A stretch of 64,000 nucleotides of DNA from Psettodes erumei. Lineage: Eukaryota; Chordata; Actinopteri; Pleuronectiformes; Psettodidae. Shown in pieces: positions 1 to 13,471 of the stretch. A program made the position numbers and the translations under genes. The notes beneath the pieces were generated by a model. The model did no database searches. It saw nothing but the letters and a program-made list of their open reading frames with translations, and was not told where the DNA came from. Within the stretch, counting starts at the first letter, position 1, and every line of letters starts with the position of its first letter. The stretch is from contig JAFBJZ010000410.1 in the NCBI GenBank assembly GCA_016785225.1, positions 806,001-870,000 of the forward strand, given 5' to 3'.

Positions 1-638
1 CATCTTGATCTGTGATATGCACCACACTCAAAAAGGATTCCAGTAAAAAAAATCTGTAAAAAAAATAATAAATAAATAAATAAATAAATAACAGCATGCA
101 TCGGACATTCAGACATTTTGTGTGTTGTGCTGTTGATGCATGGTCATTGGATGAGAATGACTTTGCTGTGTATTTTTCACATCATGCGTTCAGCCTACTT
201 GGATATGTATGTGTATGAGCACTCGTGGGAATGCTGTGAGGCATTTACTGTACACAAGATACAGTAAATTCTCCAAATTCCAGTCTGAACAGGTTTATTT
301 GTGTCACAATTTGCCACGATTGATTCCTATTCAATACTTCAGCAATGTTCTTCATGATGCTCGGGATGGCATTAGAGCATGAGATCAAGGTGCTGGAGGA
401 GAGTTACTGTATTAATGTGTTGTCCGGTCATTTTACATTACAAATTGCTCCTCACATGTAACAGTAAGCCTAGAATAGATGTGCACACACTTTCCTGAGA
501 GACTGAAACTGTCAGTTTGGTTTTAACGTGTGCAGCTTCCCTCAGCTTGAGGGTGGCAAATGTGTATGTCTGCACCCGCTGTTCTACTTCTGTGCTGTTT
601 GATTCCAACACAACTGTGCCGCCTCCGTCCCCTTTCAG
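1..638 (+). other. unc80: unc80 intron (left edge of window)
   Basis: Intronic sequence upstream of the first visible unc80 exon. It ends in a pyrimidine-rich tract and an AG at 637-638. It holds a short AAAT-type simple repeat at about 61-91. I see no coding exon in it; the preceding unc80 exons lie to the left of the window. Confidence 0.75.
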
Positions 639-3600
639 AAATCTTTCTCCGCACGGGCGGTGTCACGCTCCCACCAGCGAGCTGAGCACATCCTGAAGAA
701 CCTGCAGCAGGAGGAGGAAAAGCGGCGCCTGGGCCGCGAGGCCAGCATCATCACGGCCATCCCCGTGGCTCAGGAGGCCTGTTACGAGCCGACTTGTAGC
801 CCCCCACCTGAGCAGGAGGAAGAAGGTGGGGCTCCCCCAAGAGCACATCATGTACAGAAACACCCAAGTACTGCTGTCTGCTGATGAGAAGCTGCTGATG
901 GCTCTGTGCCCTTACAGTGTGTTGTTTCTCCTCTGTCTGTCCCGGTCATGTTGGACATTGATCCCGCCAGCAGAAGAAGTGGTGAACCTGGCATCCCGCC
1001 GTCTGTCTGTCAGCCCGTCCTGTGCCTCCAGTAACTCCCACAGGAACTACTCTTTCCGTCGGGGCTCTGTGTGGTCTGTCCGCTCACTGGCCAGTGCTGA
1101 AGGTTTGAAAATAAAGAAACTGTTTGCTTTCTGCATTTTTTAAACAAACCTGTGCTTATCTTCCTCAACAGCCACCGAAAATTCTTATTTGTTCTCTTGT
1201 TTTGTTTTTTTCCAGATGAAGAGAACACAACAGAACACACTCCGACCCACCACATGCTACAGCCTCCCCAAGCTGTCTTCCCAGCATGCATCTGTGCTGC
1301 TGTCCTACCCATAGTGCACCTCATGGAGGATGGAGAGGTTCGAGAAGATGGCGTAGCTGGTAGATGTCTCTAGATATTTCTTTAGATTAAGTGATAGATC
1401 TTCTGAAATTTGGTCAGAAAATGAAAGTGTATCCACATTATACACATTTTTTTCTGATGTGTGGGAGTCCTCAGCAAATATGAGGTAAAATATTTTCTTT
1501 CTTCAGTGAGTGCTGTGGCCCAGCAAATCCTCTGGAACTGTCTGATAGAAGATCCGGCCCTGGTTCTCCGCCACTTCCTGGAAAAACTCACAGTTAGCAA
1601 CAGACAGGTGGGAAGAACGCACGCGACCTCACATCAGCTAAACCAGATGAAACCTTTTCATGTGATTTTTCATGTAAAGGTGACATGACTCATACTCTGT
1701 TCCTCGTGTTAGGATGAACTGATGTACATGCTGAGGAAGCTCCTGCTCAATATTGGTGATCTGCCGGCCCAGACGTCTCATATCCTCTTCAACTACCTGG
1801 TAAAACAACAGAAAAACTAATTAATTTAAATCTTCCACTTACCACATTTATTTCCAGGCCCCTTCAATCTTTCATCACTTGTCTTGACGGCACCTCATCC
1901 TCCTAGGTGGGGCTGATCATGTACTTTGTGCGGACTCCCTGCGAGTGGGGGATGGACGCCATCTCAGCCACGCTAACCTTCCTTTGGGAGGTGGTTGGCT
2001 ACGTGGAGGGGTTGTTCTTCAAGGACCTGAAGCAGACAATGAAGAAGGAGCAGTGTGAGGTCAAACTGCTGGTCACGGCGTCCATGCCAGGTGAATTTCC
2101 TGACAATGATAATGACAATAGCACAAAAGTTATCCAGAATAAAACAGTAAAACCGAAAGAGTGACTTCATCATCTCTGTGACAACGGTATCATATTGCAA
2201 ATTTCAAAACAGACAAGTAACTCCAGTGTTTCAAAATGAGAAATGAGCATTAACTTATTTTGCTGCAAACACTTTAAAGTCTTCAAAGAAAAAGTTTTTT
2301 GAATAGCCTCAGATCTGGATCTCATCTGCAACACATTTTCTGGCGCGTTTCCAAGGAACCAAAACACTCGTGGTGCATGGGCAGAATGAATGCGACATTC
2401 CGACACAGCTCCCGGTCCATGAGGACACTCAGTTTGAAGCACTGCTGAAGGTAAAGATGTTGAATTAGACTAGTTCTAGCATCTTGTAGTCAGGGTTGAG
2501 CAGCCTTTTGAAATATTCAGATATGTCAACTAATGACATTTGTGATCTCCTCATTCTGCAATCAGGAGTGTCTTGAATTTTTCAACATTCCTGAGGCCAG
2601 ATCAGCGCACTACTTCCTTATGGACAAACGATGGAACCTCATCCATTATTCCAAGGTAGGAACAATCAAGCTGACTTAATTTTGAAGCTGCTGTTTTATT
2701 TTTTATTTGTCAAGAAAAAAGGCAGTTACCATCTAAAAGCCTATTGAATTCTGTGACAAAAATAAATCTCTATCTACCTTCTGCAGACATATGTGAGAGA
2801 CATCTACCCCTTCCGGAGGTCAGTCTCTCCACAGCTCAACCTGGTCCACATGCTGCCTGAAAAAGGACAAGAGCTTATCCAGAAACAAGTATTGGAGATT
2901 CAAAATTAACAGTTAACGCTCGATGAGATTAGTCTTCATCATATTGTCTTAGTTTTTACGTCTCATTCAGTTTCCTTTGTCTCCTCTCGTCCTTCCTTGT
3001 CTCAGGTATTTTCCCGTAAACTGGAGGAGGTCGGTCGGGTCCTCTTCCTCATCTCCCTGACACAGCACATGCCAACTGTACACAAACAATCCCACGTCTC
3101 CCTGCTGCAGGAAGACCTGCTCCGTTTGCCCTCCTTCCCACGAACTGCCATCGATGCAGAGTTCTCATTGTTCAATGAGCCCCAGGGTGAGACGGACTCC
3201 AACCATATCATCAGAAACTTAGGTAAAATCTTTTTTGTTAGACGTTTCTGATGAATCCTGCCTCCACAGGTAAGGAGCTGTTTGGTTTGGACACCCTTCA
3301 CAAGGTGCTGTGGATCAAGCTGCTGGAGGAAATGTTTCTTGGCATGCCCAGTGAGTACCCATGGGGTGACGAGATGATGCTGTTCCTCAACGTCTTCAAC
3401 GGAGCGTTGCTGCTGCACCCAGAGGACAGCGCCCTCCTCAGGCAGTACACAGCAACTGCCATCAACACCGCCGTGCACTTCAACCATCTCTTCTCTCTGA
3501 GTGGTTACCAGTGGATCCTGCCAACCATGCTGCAGGTGCAGATACATGTTTTCGGTGGAAAAGTTAGACATACACAATTTTATTTTGCTATTATCAGAAA

Positions 3601-6600
3601 ATAAACCCAGAAAAAATAAAAATAAAAAGATCAGGGCTGTATGGGCTAATGAACCATTTAGAGCAGCTCTGTTTTAGAATATTTTCCTCCATGCAAAGTC
3701 ACAAACCCACCTCTCTAAGACTGTGTCTTCTCTCCGTTATGTGATAGGTCTATGCTGACTATGAGAGCAACCCTTTACTGAGGCAGGGCATTGAGTTTTG
3801 TTGCCGGCAGTTCTACATTCTCCACCGCAAACCCTTCATCCTGCAGCTGTTTGCAAGTGTAGCTCCCCTGCTAGAATTTACAGTAAGAGGATTGGCTGCA
3901 CACACGAGCACACACACACACACCTACCTATTCAAATTAATTTACACTCTATGGCTGGTTTAGTGCATGCACAAACTTTATGATTTTATATTCCTGGAGT
4001 TTGGATTCCTTTTCCTTTGTTTCTTACTAGACCAGCACCAGCACTGGATTGTGTAAAGGAGTGTCAGCCCAGTGTCTGTTTGACCTGCTGGTCTCTCTGG
4101 AGGGTGAGACCCAGGATGCTTTGGATGCTCTTGAGCTGGTCAAGGCTGATAAACCTCTTCGTTCTCTAGGTGAACTGTGGTTCAACTTGCATATCATGTA
4201 TGAGGGTCATTCTTGTCCAGTACCTAAAAACAGAACTATCAGATCAATAATCCTTTGGTATCTTTTTTTTTTTTTTTGCAGATTTCTGTTATGGTAATGA
4301 AGACTTGGCCTTTTCCATCAGTGAGGCCATTAAGCTGTGTGTCACTGTGGTTGCCTATGCCCCTGAATCCTTCAGGAGGTATGGAAACACACACGCTGCA
4401 TTATGGATTGTTTCTCCATCTTTTTCCTCCTCTGTATCAGCAGCTTTTCTCCAACATTCCTTTTCTGACCGTTAACAGTCTGTATAATATCCCCAGTCTC
4501 CAGATGCTGATGGTGCTGGAGGCCTTGGTTCCTTGCTACCTCCAGAAGCTAAAGAGCAACACAGTCACGATGGAATCGGCTTCAGCTGCCAGGGACGAGA
4601 TTGCCGCCATTGCTGCTCTGGCTACATCACTGCAGGCCCTCCTCTACAGCTCAGAAGCCCTAACAAGGTAGAACATATGTTAATTTTTGAAACTGTGGTA
4701 GCTGGAGGTGATGTTATAGTCCTCATAATTTTGTCCACTCCTCCTCCACAGGCCCATGACAGCCCCTCAGATGTCCCGCTGTGATCAGAGCCATAAGGGA
4801 GGCACTACCTCTAACCATACCATGTCAGGAGGGGTGAATACCAGGTCAGACCTTTAATTTAAGTCTCTTAAACAGTCCAGGCCTTTATGATGCACAGTAC
4901 TGAAAGCCCTGGAGTCAGTCCCAGAATCTGAAGTATGACAGCAAATACTGAGACCCTTATGTTTCCAGGGACAACCTCCACCTACTGGAGGAGGGCCAAG
5001 GCATGCCAAGGGAGGAGCTGGACGAGCGCATTGCCAGGGAGGAGTTCCGCCGACCACGCGAGTCCCTGTTAAACATCTGCACTGAGTTTTACAAACACTG
5101 CGGACCGCGACTCAAAATCCTGCAGAACGTTGCTGGTGAGCCTCGGGTCACGGCCCTGGAGCTGCTGGACATCAAGTCCCACATGAGGTGACAAGATCTG
5201 TTCATAGCTGCTTTCAAAGAGTCTTCCTCAGATTTGTTTTTAATCTTGAGTCATTCACAAGCTGAAGATGGGATGCATACATTTTTATCTCATCCAGATC
5301 CAAAAATGGATCTTGAAATGAATGAAATGTATGATTATGCAGGTGGAAACCTTTTATATTCATGCAACCCCAGGCTGGCAGAGATTGCCCATGCACTGCT
5401 GAAGCTGGCACCCTATGACACCCTGACCATGGAGAGCCGGGGGCTGAGACGCTACATCATGGAGATGCTGCCCATCACTGACTGGTCGTCTGAGGCTGTA
5501 CGCCCCGCCCTCATCCTCATCCTCAAGAGGCTGGACCGCATGTTCAACAAGATCCACAAGATGCCTACGCTCAGGTGCGCTCGCCCACAGGCACTTTGCA
5601 CCAGGTCTGTTGAATACAATCCCACTTCTTATCCGTCTCCCTGTGAGTGTATCGTGTTGTGCCGGTGCCGTGGTGTGTACAGTCGATAGACGGCTTCTTG
5701 GCACTGTCCTCTATAACGCTGCCTTCGTGGGTGATGTACCGTAAGTGCTGCTGTGGTGTGTTTTTGTGTAGGATCTTGTGTCTGCGTGTGCAAGGAGTTA
5801 AATGCATACATGGGATTGTGTGGATTACTGGCAGTGTTCCCCCTAATTCAGGGGTGCAGATTTAACGTCTGCATGCAGGAAGTTATCTAATATGGTTCAA
5901 ATTTTGTTTATCTCACTATCCTTTGCATAGTTTAGAACACAAATAATCAGTGTTTTTTTTATACACATATCATTCAGAAATATTCATGTTCCATGCCAGC
6001 AGTCTTTTATTGCTTCTGAATATCTTAATTAGAATTAGGAATTAATACAAATCATGACTAAACAACTGTATTCAATGTGGTGATACACTTTGTTTATATG
6101 GCACAAAAAGCTTGTAATTTAGAACCTGGGATTTAATTTTATATATAAACAAATAAATGTATTGCTAATGTTTATGATGAAAAGGTTCAGTCTGAACAGT
6201 CTGTATTCAAGCAAAAAAGATGCAAATTTTAAAAAAGAAAAAAAAATCTGTAATACTGCGTCCTCCTCCACAACATAAGCCTGGACACCACTGGCTCAGA
6301 GGGAACACTGGTCGTAGGTGTGTGCGCCACACCAAGAGCTGCAGTGTTTAGCTGGCTATGTTTGTGAGCTTTGCAGTATTCGCTGTCAGTGTGGCCTTCA
6401 TAAAGGTGATGAGTATATGTGGAGAAGTACTGAGTAGTAAGTGTTTCACCAGTTTAAAGACTTGTAGATCTGATTTAATATGGGTCTTATGCCCCATTCA
6501 AGTCATTCCATAAAGAAGCTCATGAGGTTGAAAAGTGGTGAATGGTGCTGCATGTCAGCCTCTTTTATTTCTTTTTCATCCCATGTGACAAGAATGTGGT

Positions 6601-9600
6601 ATTTATGTTTGAGTCTTTGTTTTAGATTCATGACAATGTGCTTTTATTTGGGTGTGGGTTGGTGCTGTTTGGTTGGGTGTTCACCAGGAGACAGGTGGAG
6701 TGGGAGGCAGCCAGCAGCCTGATCGAGGGGATATGCCTGACTCTGCAGCGACAGCCAATCATCTCTTTTCTCCCACACCTTCGCTCCCTGATCAACGTCT
6801 GTGTCAACCTGGTACAGAAACGCACAGGACAACATAAATTGTTCTGTTATTGCTGAGTATTGTAGTACTAGTAGTGGGTATGTGTGTGTTTGTTGTCAGG
6901 TCATGGGTGTGGTCGGTCCCTCCAGTGTGGCAGATGGGCTTCCCCTACTCCACCTCAGCCCCTACCTCTCCCCTCCGCTCCCTTTCAGCACAGCAGTGGT
7001 GCGGCTGGTTGCCCTGCAGATCCAGGTAGACCTCACCTGTGTCCTCATTAAAAATCCCCTCACTCATAACTTGTTCTATATAACGTACTAAAATATCTTA
7101 ACATTTGCTTCCATCATCTTAGGCCTTGAAAGACGATTTCCCTCTGAGTCACGTGATCTCACCATTCACCAATCAGGAGAGGCGAGAGGGGATGCTGCTC
7201 AACTTGCTTATTCCCTTTGTGCTGACTGTGGGCTCTGGAAGCAAAGGTAAAGACGTGTTGTTGTTATGGATAGGAAATGCAGATCCATTGCTTTCCATCT
7301 TGTTTTTATTTTATTGTCTGCGCATCTTCTCCTTTGCAGACAGCCCACACCTCGAGCAGCCTGAGATCTTCCTGCTCCTCCAGACGGTCATCAATATCCT
7401 TTTGCCCCCTCGGATCATCTCCACCTCTCGCACCAAGAACTTCATGCTGGATGCATCTCCGGCTCACTGCTCCACCCCAGGCGACACAGGAAAGGATCTG
7501 CGCAGAGAGGGATTAGCCGAGTCCACCAGCCAGGCTGCATATCTGGGTAGGAATGTGATCATATTTACAAACAGGATGAATATAGATATATGCTACTATC
7601 ATTTATATACCTGTCCCTTCTCATCACCTTTTACTCTACAGCTCTGAAGGTGGTGTTGGTTTGCTTTGAGCGGTCACTCGGAAACCAGTGGTACCGACTT
7701 AGCCTGCAGGTGAAAGAGATGGCTCTGAGGAAGGTGGGAGGCCTGGCCTTTTGGGACTTCATTGACTTCATTGTTCGAACACGTATCCCTATTTTTGTCC
7801 TGCTGAGACCGTTCATACAGTGCAAGGTAAAGGACCAGTGATTATAGATACTTTTTTGTTGAGTAGCTTGTTCTAACTCGTCCATATTTGGATTTTTTCT
7901 AGTTGCTGACCCAGCCTGCCGACTCCCAGGAGGAGATTACTGCACGTCACCACATAGCTGACCAGCTGGAACGTCGCTTCATCCCACGACCTCTCTGCAA
8001 GAGCTCCCTGTTTGCAGAGTTCAACAATGAGCTGAAGATCCTGAAGGAGGCTGTCCACAGTGGCTCTGGTCAGAAAAATATTGAATAAAGACTTCCACAT
8101 TTTTATTTGTTAATATTGTGGAAACATTTTTTTTCATTTGTGAAAAAATTAATTCAGGAATATTTTTTAACTCTTCTAACTTCTTCTTTTAACTTCTGTT
8201 CATGCCTGTATGTTTCTGGTTGACCTGCCCCCACTCAACAGCCTACCAAGGCAAGACATCCATCAGCACAGTGGGCACCTCCACATCAGCCTATCGCCTC
8301 AGTTTGGCCACAATGTCTCGCTCCAACACTGGCACCGGCACAGTTTGGGAGCAGGAAAGCCAACCATCACGCCAACCTTCACAGGACACACTGAGCCGCA
8401 CTGATGAGGATGATGAAGAGAGTCAGTTCCCATTTTACTTGCCATTTTCTATTTAATTTGACATTTTCAAAGCTGGAATGGAACTCAGTGCCCTCCACCC
8501 TCCTCTCTGCAGATGACTCCATGAGCATTCCCAGTGTGGTGAGTGAGCACGATGCCTTCCTGCCCAGGGTGATATCGCAGCGCCGTTTCTCCAGCCATGC
8601 CACCGGCTCAGCGGCCTCACAGCCCGAGGCCCCCCATCGCACCACCATGCTGCCCAGCCACAGGTAACACTCCCAACGTGCTTGCATGTAATCAAACTCA
8701 CACTGGATAGCAATGAATCCACACTTTCTTGCAACTTTATTTAATAAACAGGAAGAGTTTTTGATAAATACCCGAACACTTTTCTCATCAATGTTTCCAT
8801 TTTAGAAGGGTCTACCTCCCTTTAAATCTTAGGAAGATCCCTGACAGATGAAAAAATTAACTGGCCAAAATGTAGGATCTTTCCTTCAGCATTTGTCCAG
8901 TAGGTGGCAACACAGAACAAAAAAAAGTTTAATTTGTGTGGAAGCAGAAATAATCTCACTGAATGAAGCCTCAGGTCCAGCCATTACAAATAGATTCTCT
9001 GTAAGTGTAAATGCAAGTTATGCAACCGAGCATTCATTTATTATCAGTCATTTTGATTATTAATAAATGATTGATCATTAGGAATAATGATAATGGTAAA
9101 CACAACATCATGTAATTTTCCTTCTCTGCTGTTCAAATTGGCTCCATCCATGCAAGTTTAACCAATGAGATTAAGTCTGTTTCCATGTCAGAAACTTATA
9201 ATTTAATGTAATATTTATGAATATGAACTAATTTATAATGTTCTTTATTCAACAGTCTCAGTGCAGCTTTATGAAGTCGATAAGACTTTGTATCTTGGTA
9301 AGAATGTGGGGAAAAAAATGCATCTCAGGGCAAACAACCTGGTTCCCTGCCTTCATGAGGAAGGGACTCAGGGATTTGGGTAGTGATGGATCTTGACTAC
9401 GCTACCTAAACTCCCATTCTCCCCCTTCGCCCCCCTTTTCACAGTGAACCCAATGTGCTAGATGAATCCCAGGGCCTTCTGCAGGAGGGTAACCTCTCTA
9501 GGTACAGTGGCCCTCTGTGTGTGTGTGTCCCGTTGGTGCGTTCTTGCATCTGTTCGCCAGTGGGAGGGGAATTGCCTCAGGACGGCCACCTCTATGGGCT

Positions 9601-12312
9601 GCGTCGCCGTTGATCACTCATCCACATCCAATCAAATTGCTGTGGCCCGTCACCCTCCCACCCCCCACCCCCTCTCTTTCTGTGTGGGTCCCCTGTGCCT
9701 TGTCTCTGTCCCACCCCCTTCTTTTGATCTCCACACTGACCCTCATCTTCTCAGCTCATCTGCTGTGTTGTTGTAACCAGGCCCCACCCCCTTGGGAAAA
9801 AAGCAAAGCAACAAAAGAGGGCCCTATCAGCTCTGGGTCAGGGAGCTCTGCCTCCTAATCTCCTGTGTGAGCTTTGGGTCTTTGCAGTTACTGTGCCATC
9901 ACCAAAAGTCAGCCTCTCTCCCATTGGTGTCATGGTGTGTCATACTGTTTATGTGTCTATCAGGCTTCTCACTGATAAAATTGGGCGTCCTACCCTGGAT
10001 ACCAATCTGTCGGGGCAAGGGGGAACTGGAGTGTCAACCATAATACAAAGATGGTTTTCTTGTTTTCTTTGTCCACTTTGCTTTTAAGAAGAAGAGTCCA
10101 GCCCTATTTCACATTTTAAAATGAGTGATGGGGAAATTTAAACTAATAAGGAATAATAAAAAAGAAACCTATGACAGTATGGATATCGGCTCACAAGTTT
10201 CTTTTGTGAGTTGCTACTCCAGCCCCCACTGTCCCCTGTTGTGTTTTATGAATCATGGCAGCACTGTTTTTTCTGCGCTGTCTTGTAAACGTAGTGTGTG
10301 TGTGTCTTTTAGTGAGTAAATGGGTAGAATACCAGCAACATCTTTGTGTTGTGGTCAGTGAATGAGCAAAGCTTGGGTATACAGTGGGCCTTTTGGTCCC
10401 TTCACAATTATGTTTGTGTGTGTGTGTGTCCTAAACCAGGGTCGCCAGTGTGCAGAGTGAACCGGGCCAGCAGAACCTCCTGATACAACCTCCGTTGGGA
10501 AGAAAGCGGGGCCTCAGACAGGTTTGGCATCCAGATCCACTTTGTCTTTCTTGCTTTTGACGTCACACATTCTGTAGGGATAATATGGACACATATGCTT
10601 AATTTAATGAAAATAAATAAAAGGAATTTGATTTTTTTAACATGTATGTGAACAGAAGCAAAATCCAGACTAACATGTGGGAAATACAACAATGCAAACT
10701 AGATGCCAAATATGTGATTTTAATCCAAAAGTCTAAATACAAGACGGAGTTAAGCACAGTTAAAATCCCATTTGTAACACTGCAAAAATATTCAACAGCT
10801 TTTCTGATTCAGCACATTAGTTTATGTAAAACTGCATGACAGGAAACACACTTTATTACTGTGCTGTGACTGTCCTGCAGCTGCGCCGCCCCCTGCTGTC
10901 CATTCCAAAGAATGAACCACGTGGTAGATGTGGAGCACGGCTCTCGACAACCCGCAGGAGCATCCAGCCCAAGAACAAACCACTGGGTAACAGTACACTC
11001 GTGTGTGGTGTGAGTGTCACTGTTGGTGAATGAATGTGAGTGTGTGTTTGTGACAATGATAGCATATGTAACAAATTTTAAAAACTTACGGCCAAACACC
11101 GTCCTCCCCACTCACCTCTGTCTTTGTTCCAATGCTGTTTGTTGTACCACCTGTCACCAGACTGACTCTTCTCACTCTGTTCTGTCTCATGCTTTATGTT
11201 TCCAAATAAAGAAACTTTATTGGACTGTGAAGGTGAGACACGAACCTTTACCTTTCCTCTCCACCCTGCAACGGTCCACCCCTTTTATCTGCAACCTCAC
11301 CCAATAGGGCGCTCTGCATGTCTGTCTTGCACCCCCTTCCCAACCCCTGCCAACCCCTCCTGTCCCATCCCTGCCTCCACTCTCTTTGGTGGTGCTGATG
11401 TGTTAGCGAGACCCTCGCTGGTGCTGTAATCTCTCTTTTGATCACCTGCGGATGCATGTGTGCCCACAGCTCATGGAGACCAAAAGAGGTCCGTCACCTT
11501 CACAGAGAATCAAGGCCAGCAGGCGACAGCAGGGTCAAGCAAGTCCCCAACTCCCAGTGCTGTGGACCCTCTATCTGAGGGCAAGAAGGCAAGCCCTGTC
11601 CCTTCAAAGTCCCCCACGCTGGATGTGCCCGCTGCCTCCTCGGCAACAGTCACTGCTGACCTGCACAGCCCCACTAACACACAGGTAGAACCAGCAGAAA
11701 GAGGACGGGGGGGGGCAATTTTAAAAGTTAAAAAAGACCCTTAAATTAACCTTAATATGGATAAATACAGGTAAAATATGAAGTGGATGAAGAATTACAG
11801 GAAAAGTATTTATTCTCACCCAGGTCCCTCCAGCCATAAGCAGCAAGGAGAAGAGAGAGCAGTGGGGCCTCCGCAGCAGCCTCTCCCCTCCTCCCTCCAT
11901 CTCCCGCCCTTCCACCCCAACTCCCCCGTCCCAAACCTGCTCCCCGCTGCCCCTCTCCAGAACCTGCTCCCCTCTTCCCTTATCCCGCACCTCCTCTCCT
12001 CTCCCACCACCTCTCCCAGTACTGGGCTCTGTGCCTGCCCCAGGTCCCCCACCTCCACCACCGCTGCCACTGCCACTGCTGCTTCCTCCACCTCCACTGG
12101 GACCATCCAGGATGAGAGAGAGTCCAGGGGATGAGGACACAACCGCACTCCTGCCACGCAGCAACACTCTGCTGCAGCTCAGCGAGGACGATGGCACAGA
12201 GAACCCCCTCCTCACCCCACTGCTATCCCCTCCCTCACCCCGCCGGTCACCCCACCGGTTGCCCCTGCCCCTCTCCCCTGTCGACCTGGACCTGGATGAG
12301 TCCCATGTGTGA
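639..12312 (+). CDS. unc80: UNC80, NALCN channel complex subunit, C-terminal half (partial gene, 31 exons)
   Basis: UNC80 is a large scaffold that, with UNC79 and a FAM155 protein, supports the NALCN sodium-leak channel at the neuronal plasma membrane. Exons: 639-825, 974-1102, 1216-1359, 1507-1607, 1713-1799, 1907-2090, 2356-2450, 2566-2655, 2787-2888, 3006-3186, 3270-3535, 3748-3882, 4031-4169, 4282-4378, 4497-4667, 4752-4844, 4969-5187, 5374-5574, 6688-6811, 6900-7025, 7123-7246, 7340-7546, 7642-7826, 7903-8068, 8242-8421, 8513-8663, 9445-9501, 10440-10521, 10881-10986, 11470-11684, 11824-12312. Every junction is GT/AG, and the lengths sum to 4,833 bases, exactly 1,611 codons including the stop. 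Recognisable vertebrate UNC80 stretches include SRSHQRAEHILKNLQQEEE (exon 1), HFNHLFSLSGYQWILPTMLQ (exon 11), REELDERIAREEFRRPRESL (exon 17) and the terminal LDESHV. Mammalian UNC80 is about 3,260 residues, so roughly half is here. The last exon is richer in proline than I remember from mammals. The gene converges tail-to-tail with inpp4a. Confidence 0.96.
3187..3222 (+). CDS. unc80: Optional 36-base extension of an unc80 exon (alternative donor)
   Basis: The exon starting at 3006 has two usable 5' splice sites: GTGAGA after 3186 and GTAAAA after 3222. Both leave the same phase and join the exon at 3270 in frame, giving either PQ-GKELF or PQ plus 12 extra residues before GKELF. The short form matches mammalian UNC80 as I remember it. 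The extension has no stop codon. Which form is used cannot be read from the sequence. Confidence 0.4.
   Translation: MRRTPTISSET
5575..6687 (+). other. unc80: Longest unc80 intron in the window
   Basis: An intron of about 1.1 kb, AT-rich in its middle part (5,880-6,260). Short open frames at its start are read-through of the 5374-5574 exon. I see no additional exon that matches UNC80. Confidence 0.7.
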
Positions 12313-12585
12313 AAGGGGTAATGAGTGGAGTGTATTTTCACACAGATAACTGCAGGGTACACATAAAAGAGATGCTGTGTGGGAACATTTCTAAACCCTG
12401 AAGAGTAAAAACAAAAAAATTACTCACTCACTCACTGACAGTCTAAAAGTGTGTCCCTCTCTGACGCCTGCCATGTGAAGCATGTCTATAACCCACCAAC
12501 TTAATTACTTTTCCCTTCAGTGTTTGCCAAAATCCTAAAAACCATTTCTTTGAAAGCTCTTTTATCCCTCCAGCTTTGCCTTGAA

Positions 12586-12591
12586 AATAAA
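12586..12591 (+). terminator. unc80: Candidate unc80 poly(A) signal
   Basis: A canonical AATAAA lies 274 bases after the unc80 stop codon. It is the first AATAAA downstream of the gene that I found on this strand. Neuronal transcripts often use more distal sites, so this may not be the only one. Confidence 0.4.
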
Positions 12592-13453
12592 CTGCTCTCT
12601 TCTCAGTTTATTTGTTTAGTTTTCACTTAAAGTATCTCTCTTAAATTTACAAAACTCATTTCTCTTGCTGTCGACCTCCTGTTGTATCTGTTCAATGTTG
12701 AATAGCAACATCAAAATCATTACTATAGTCTATCTGTTCTTACAGCTACATAACTTGAAGGTTGAATGTAAATTGTAGCAAAATACAAAAATGTATATTG
12801 TAGTCAACAATGAAATTGTACTTGAGTATAGTTCTTGAGAAAAGTACTAAATTATATTCCGCATCTGCTGTTCTATGAACTTCTGTAGTTTTTTGTTATC
12901 ATAAGATCAGTAGCCACAGAAACCTTATTTTGCAAATTTCAGCCACTACGATGGGTTTCTCAGGATGATTGATATGTAACTGCAAAGTATGACACATGCA
13001 AACTAACCGCAACACACAACGCAACTTTAAGACACCCTCAAACAACCTCCTCATCATCATCACATTCCCAGAGTCCACTGCAGGCCCTTCACAGGTGCCT
13101 AAATTAAACTGCTCCCAGAAGACTTGTACTTGTCAGTACATGGTTCTATGACAGCACTATAACTTGAAATACTCATTACCTTTCTTCCATTGTGTTGTGG
13201 AAATATTACAGGTCTGTGTTTCGATGGTTCATGGCTCATGTCCAGTGTAAAATATGTTTGCATTTTGGTCATTTGATTGCCAACTGCTGCCTTCATCAGA
13301 ATAAACTGAACATACATAAAGCATTACAGATAGCACTGTGGTACTTTAACAGGCTTCAGTGCAGAGGGAGGAAGCAGTGAAGAGAACACTCTGCTGCATT
13401 GATGATAATAAAGTGACGTGACACAGATAACTGATCGTGATGGACTCATCAAT

Positions 13454-13471
13454 GGGGGGGGGGGGGGGGGG
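13454..13471 (+). repeat. Poly-G run, 18 bases
   Basis: An uninterrupted run of G in the unc80/inpp4a intergenic region. It can form G-quadruplexes and is prone to length error in sequencing. Confidence 0.8.

Noticed and set aside
3002..3577. 191-codon open frame on the minus strand
   Set aside because: It is antisense to two unc80 exons and crosses their intron. No family resemblance.
11721..12362. 213-codon open frame on the minus strand
   Set aside because: It is the antisense of the GC-rich, proline-rich last unc80 exon. The Gly/Arg-rich translation is a codon-composition artefact.
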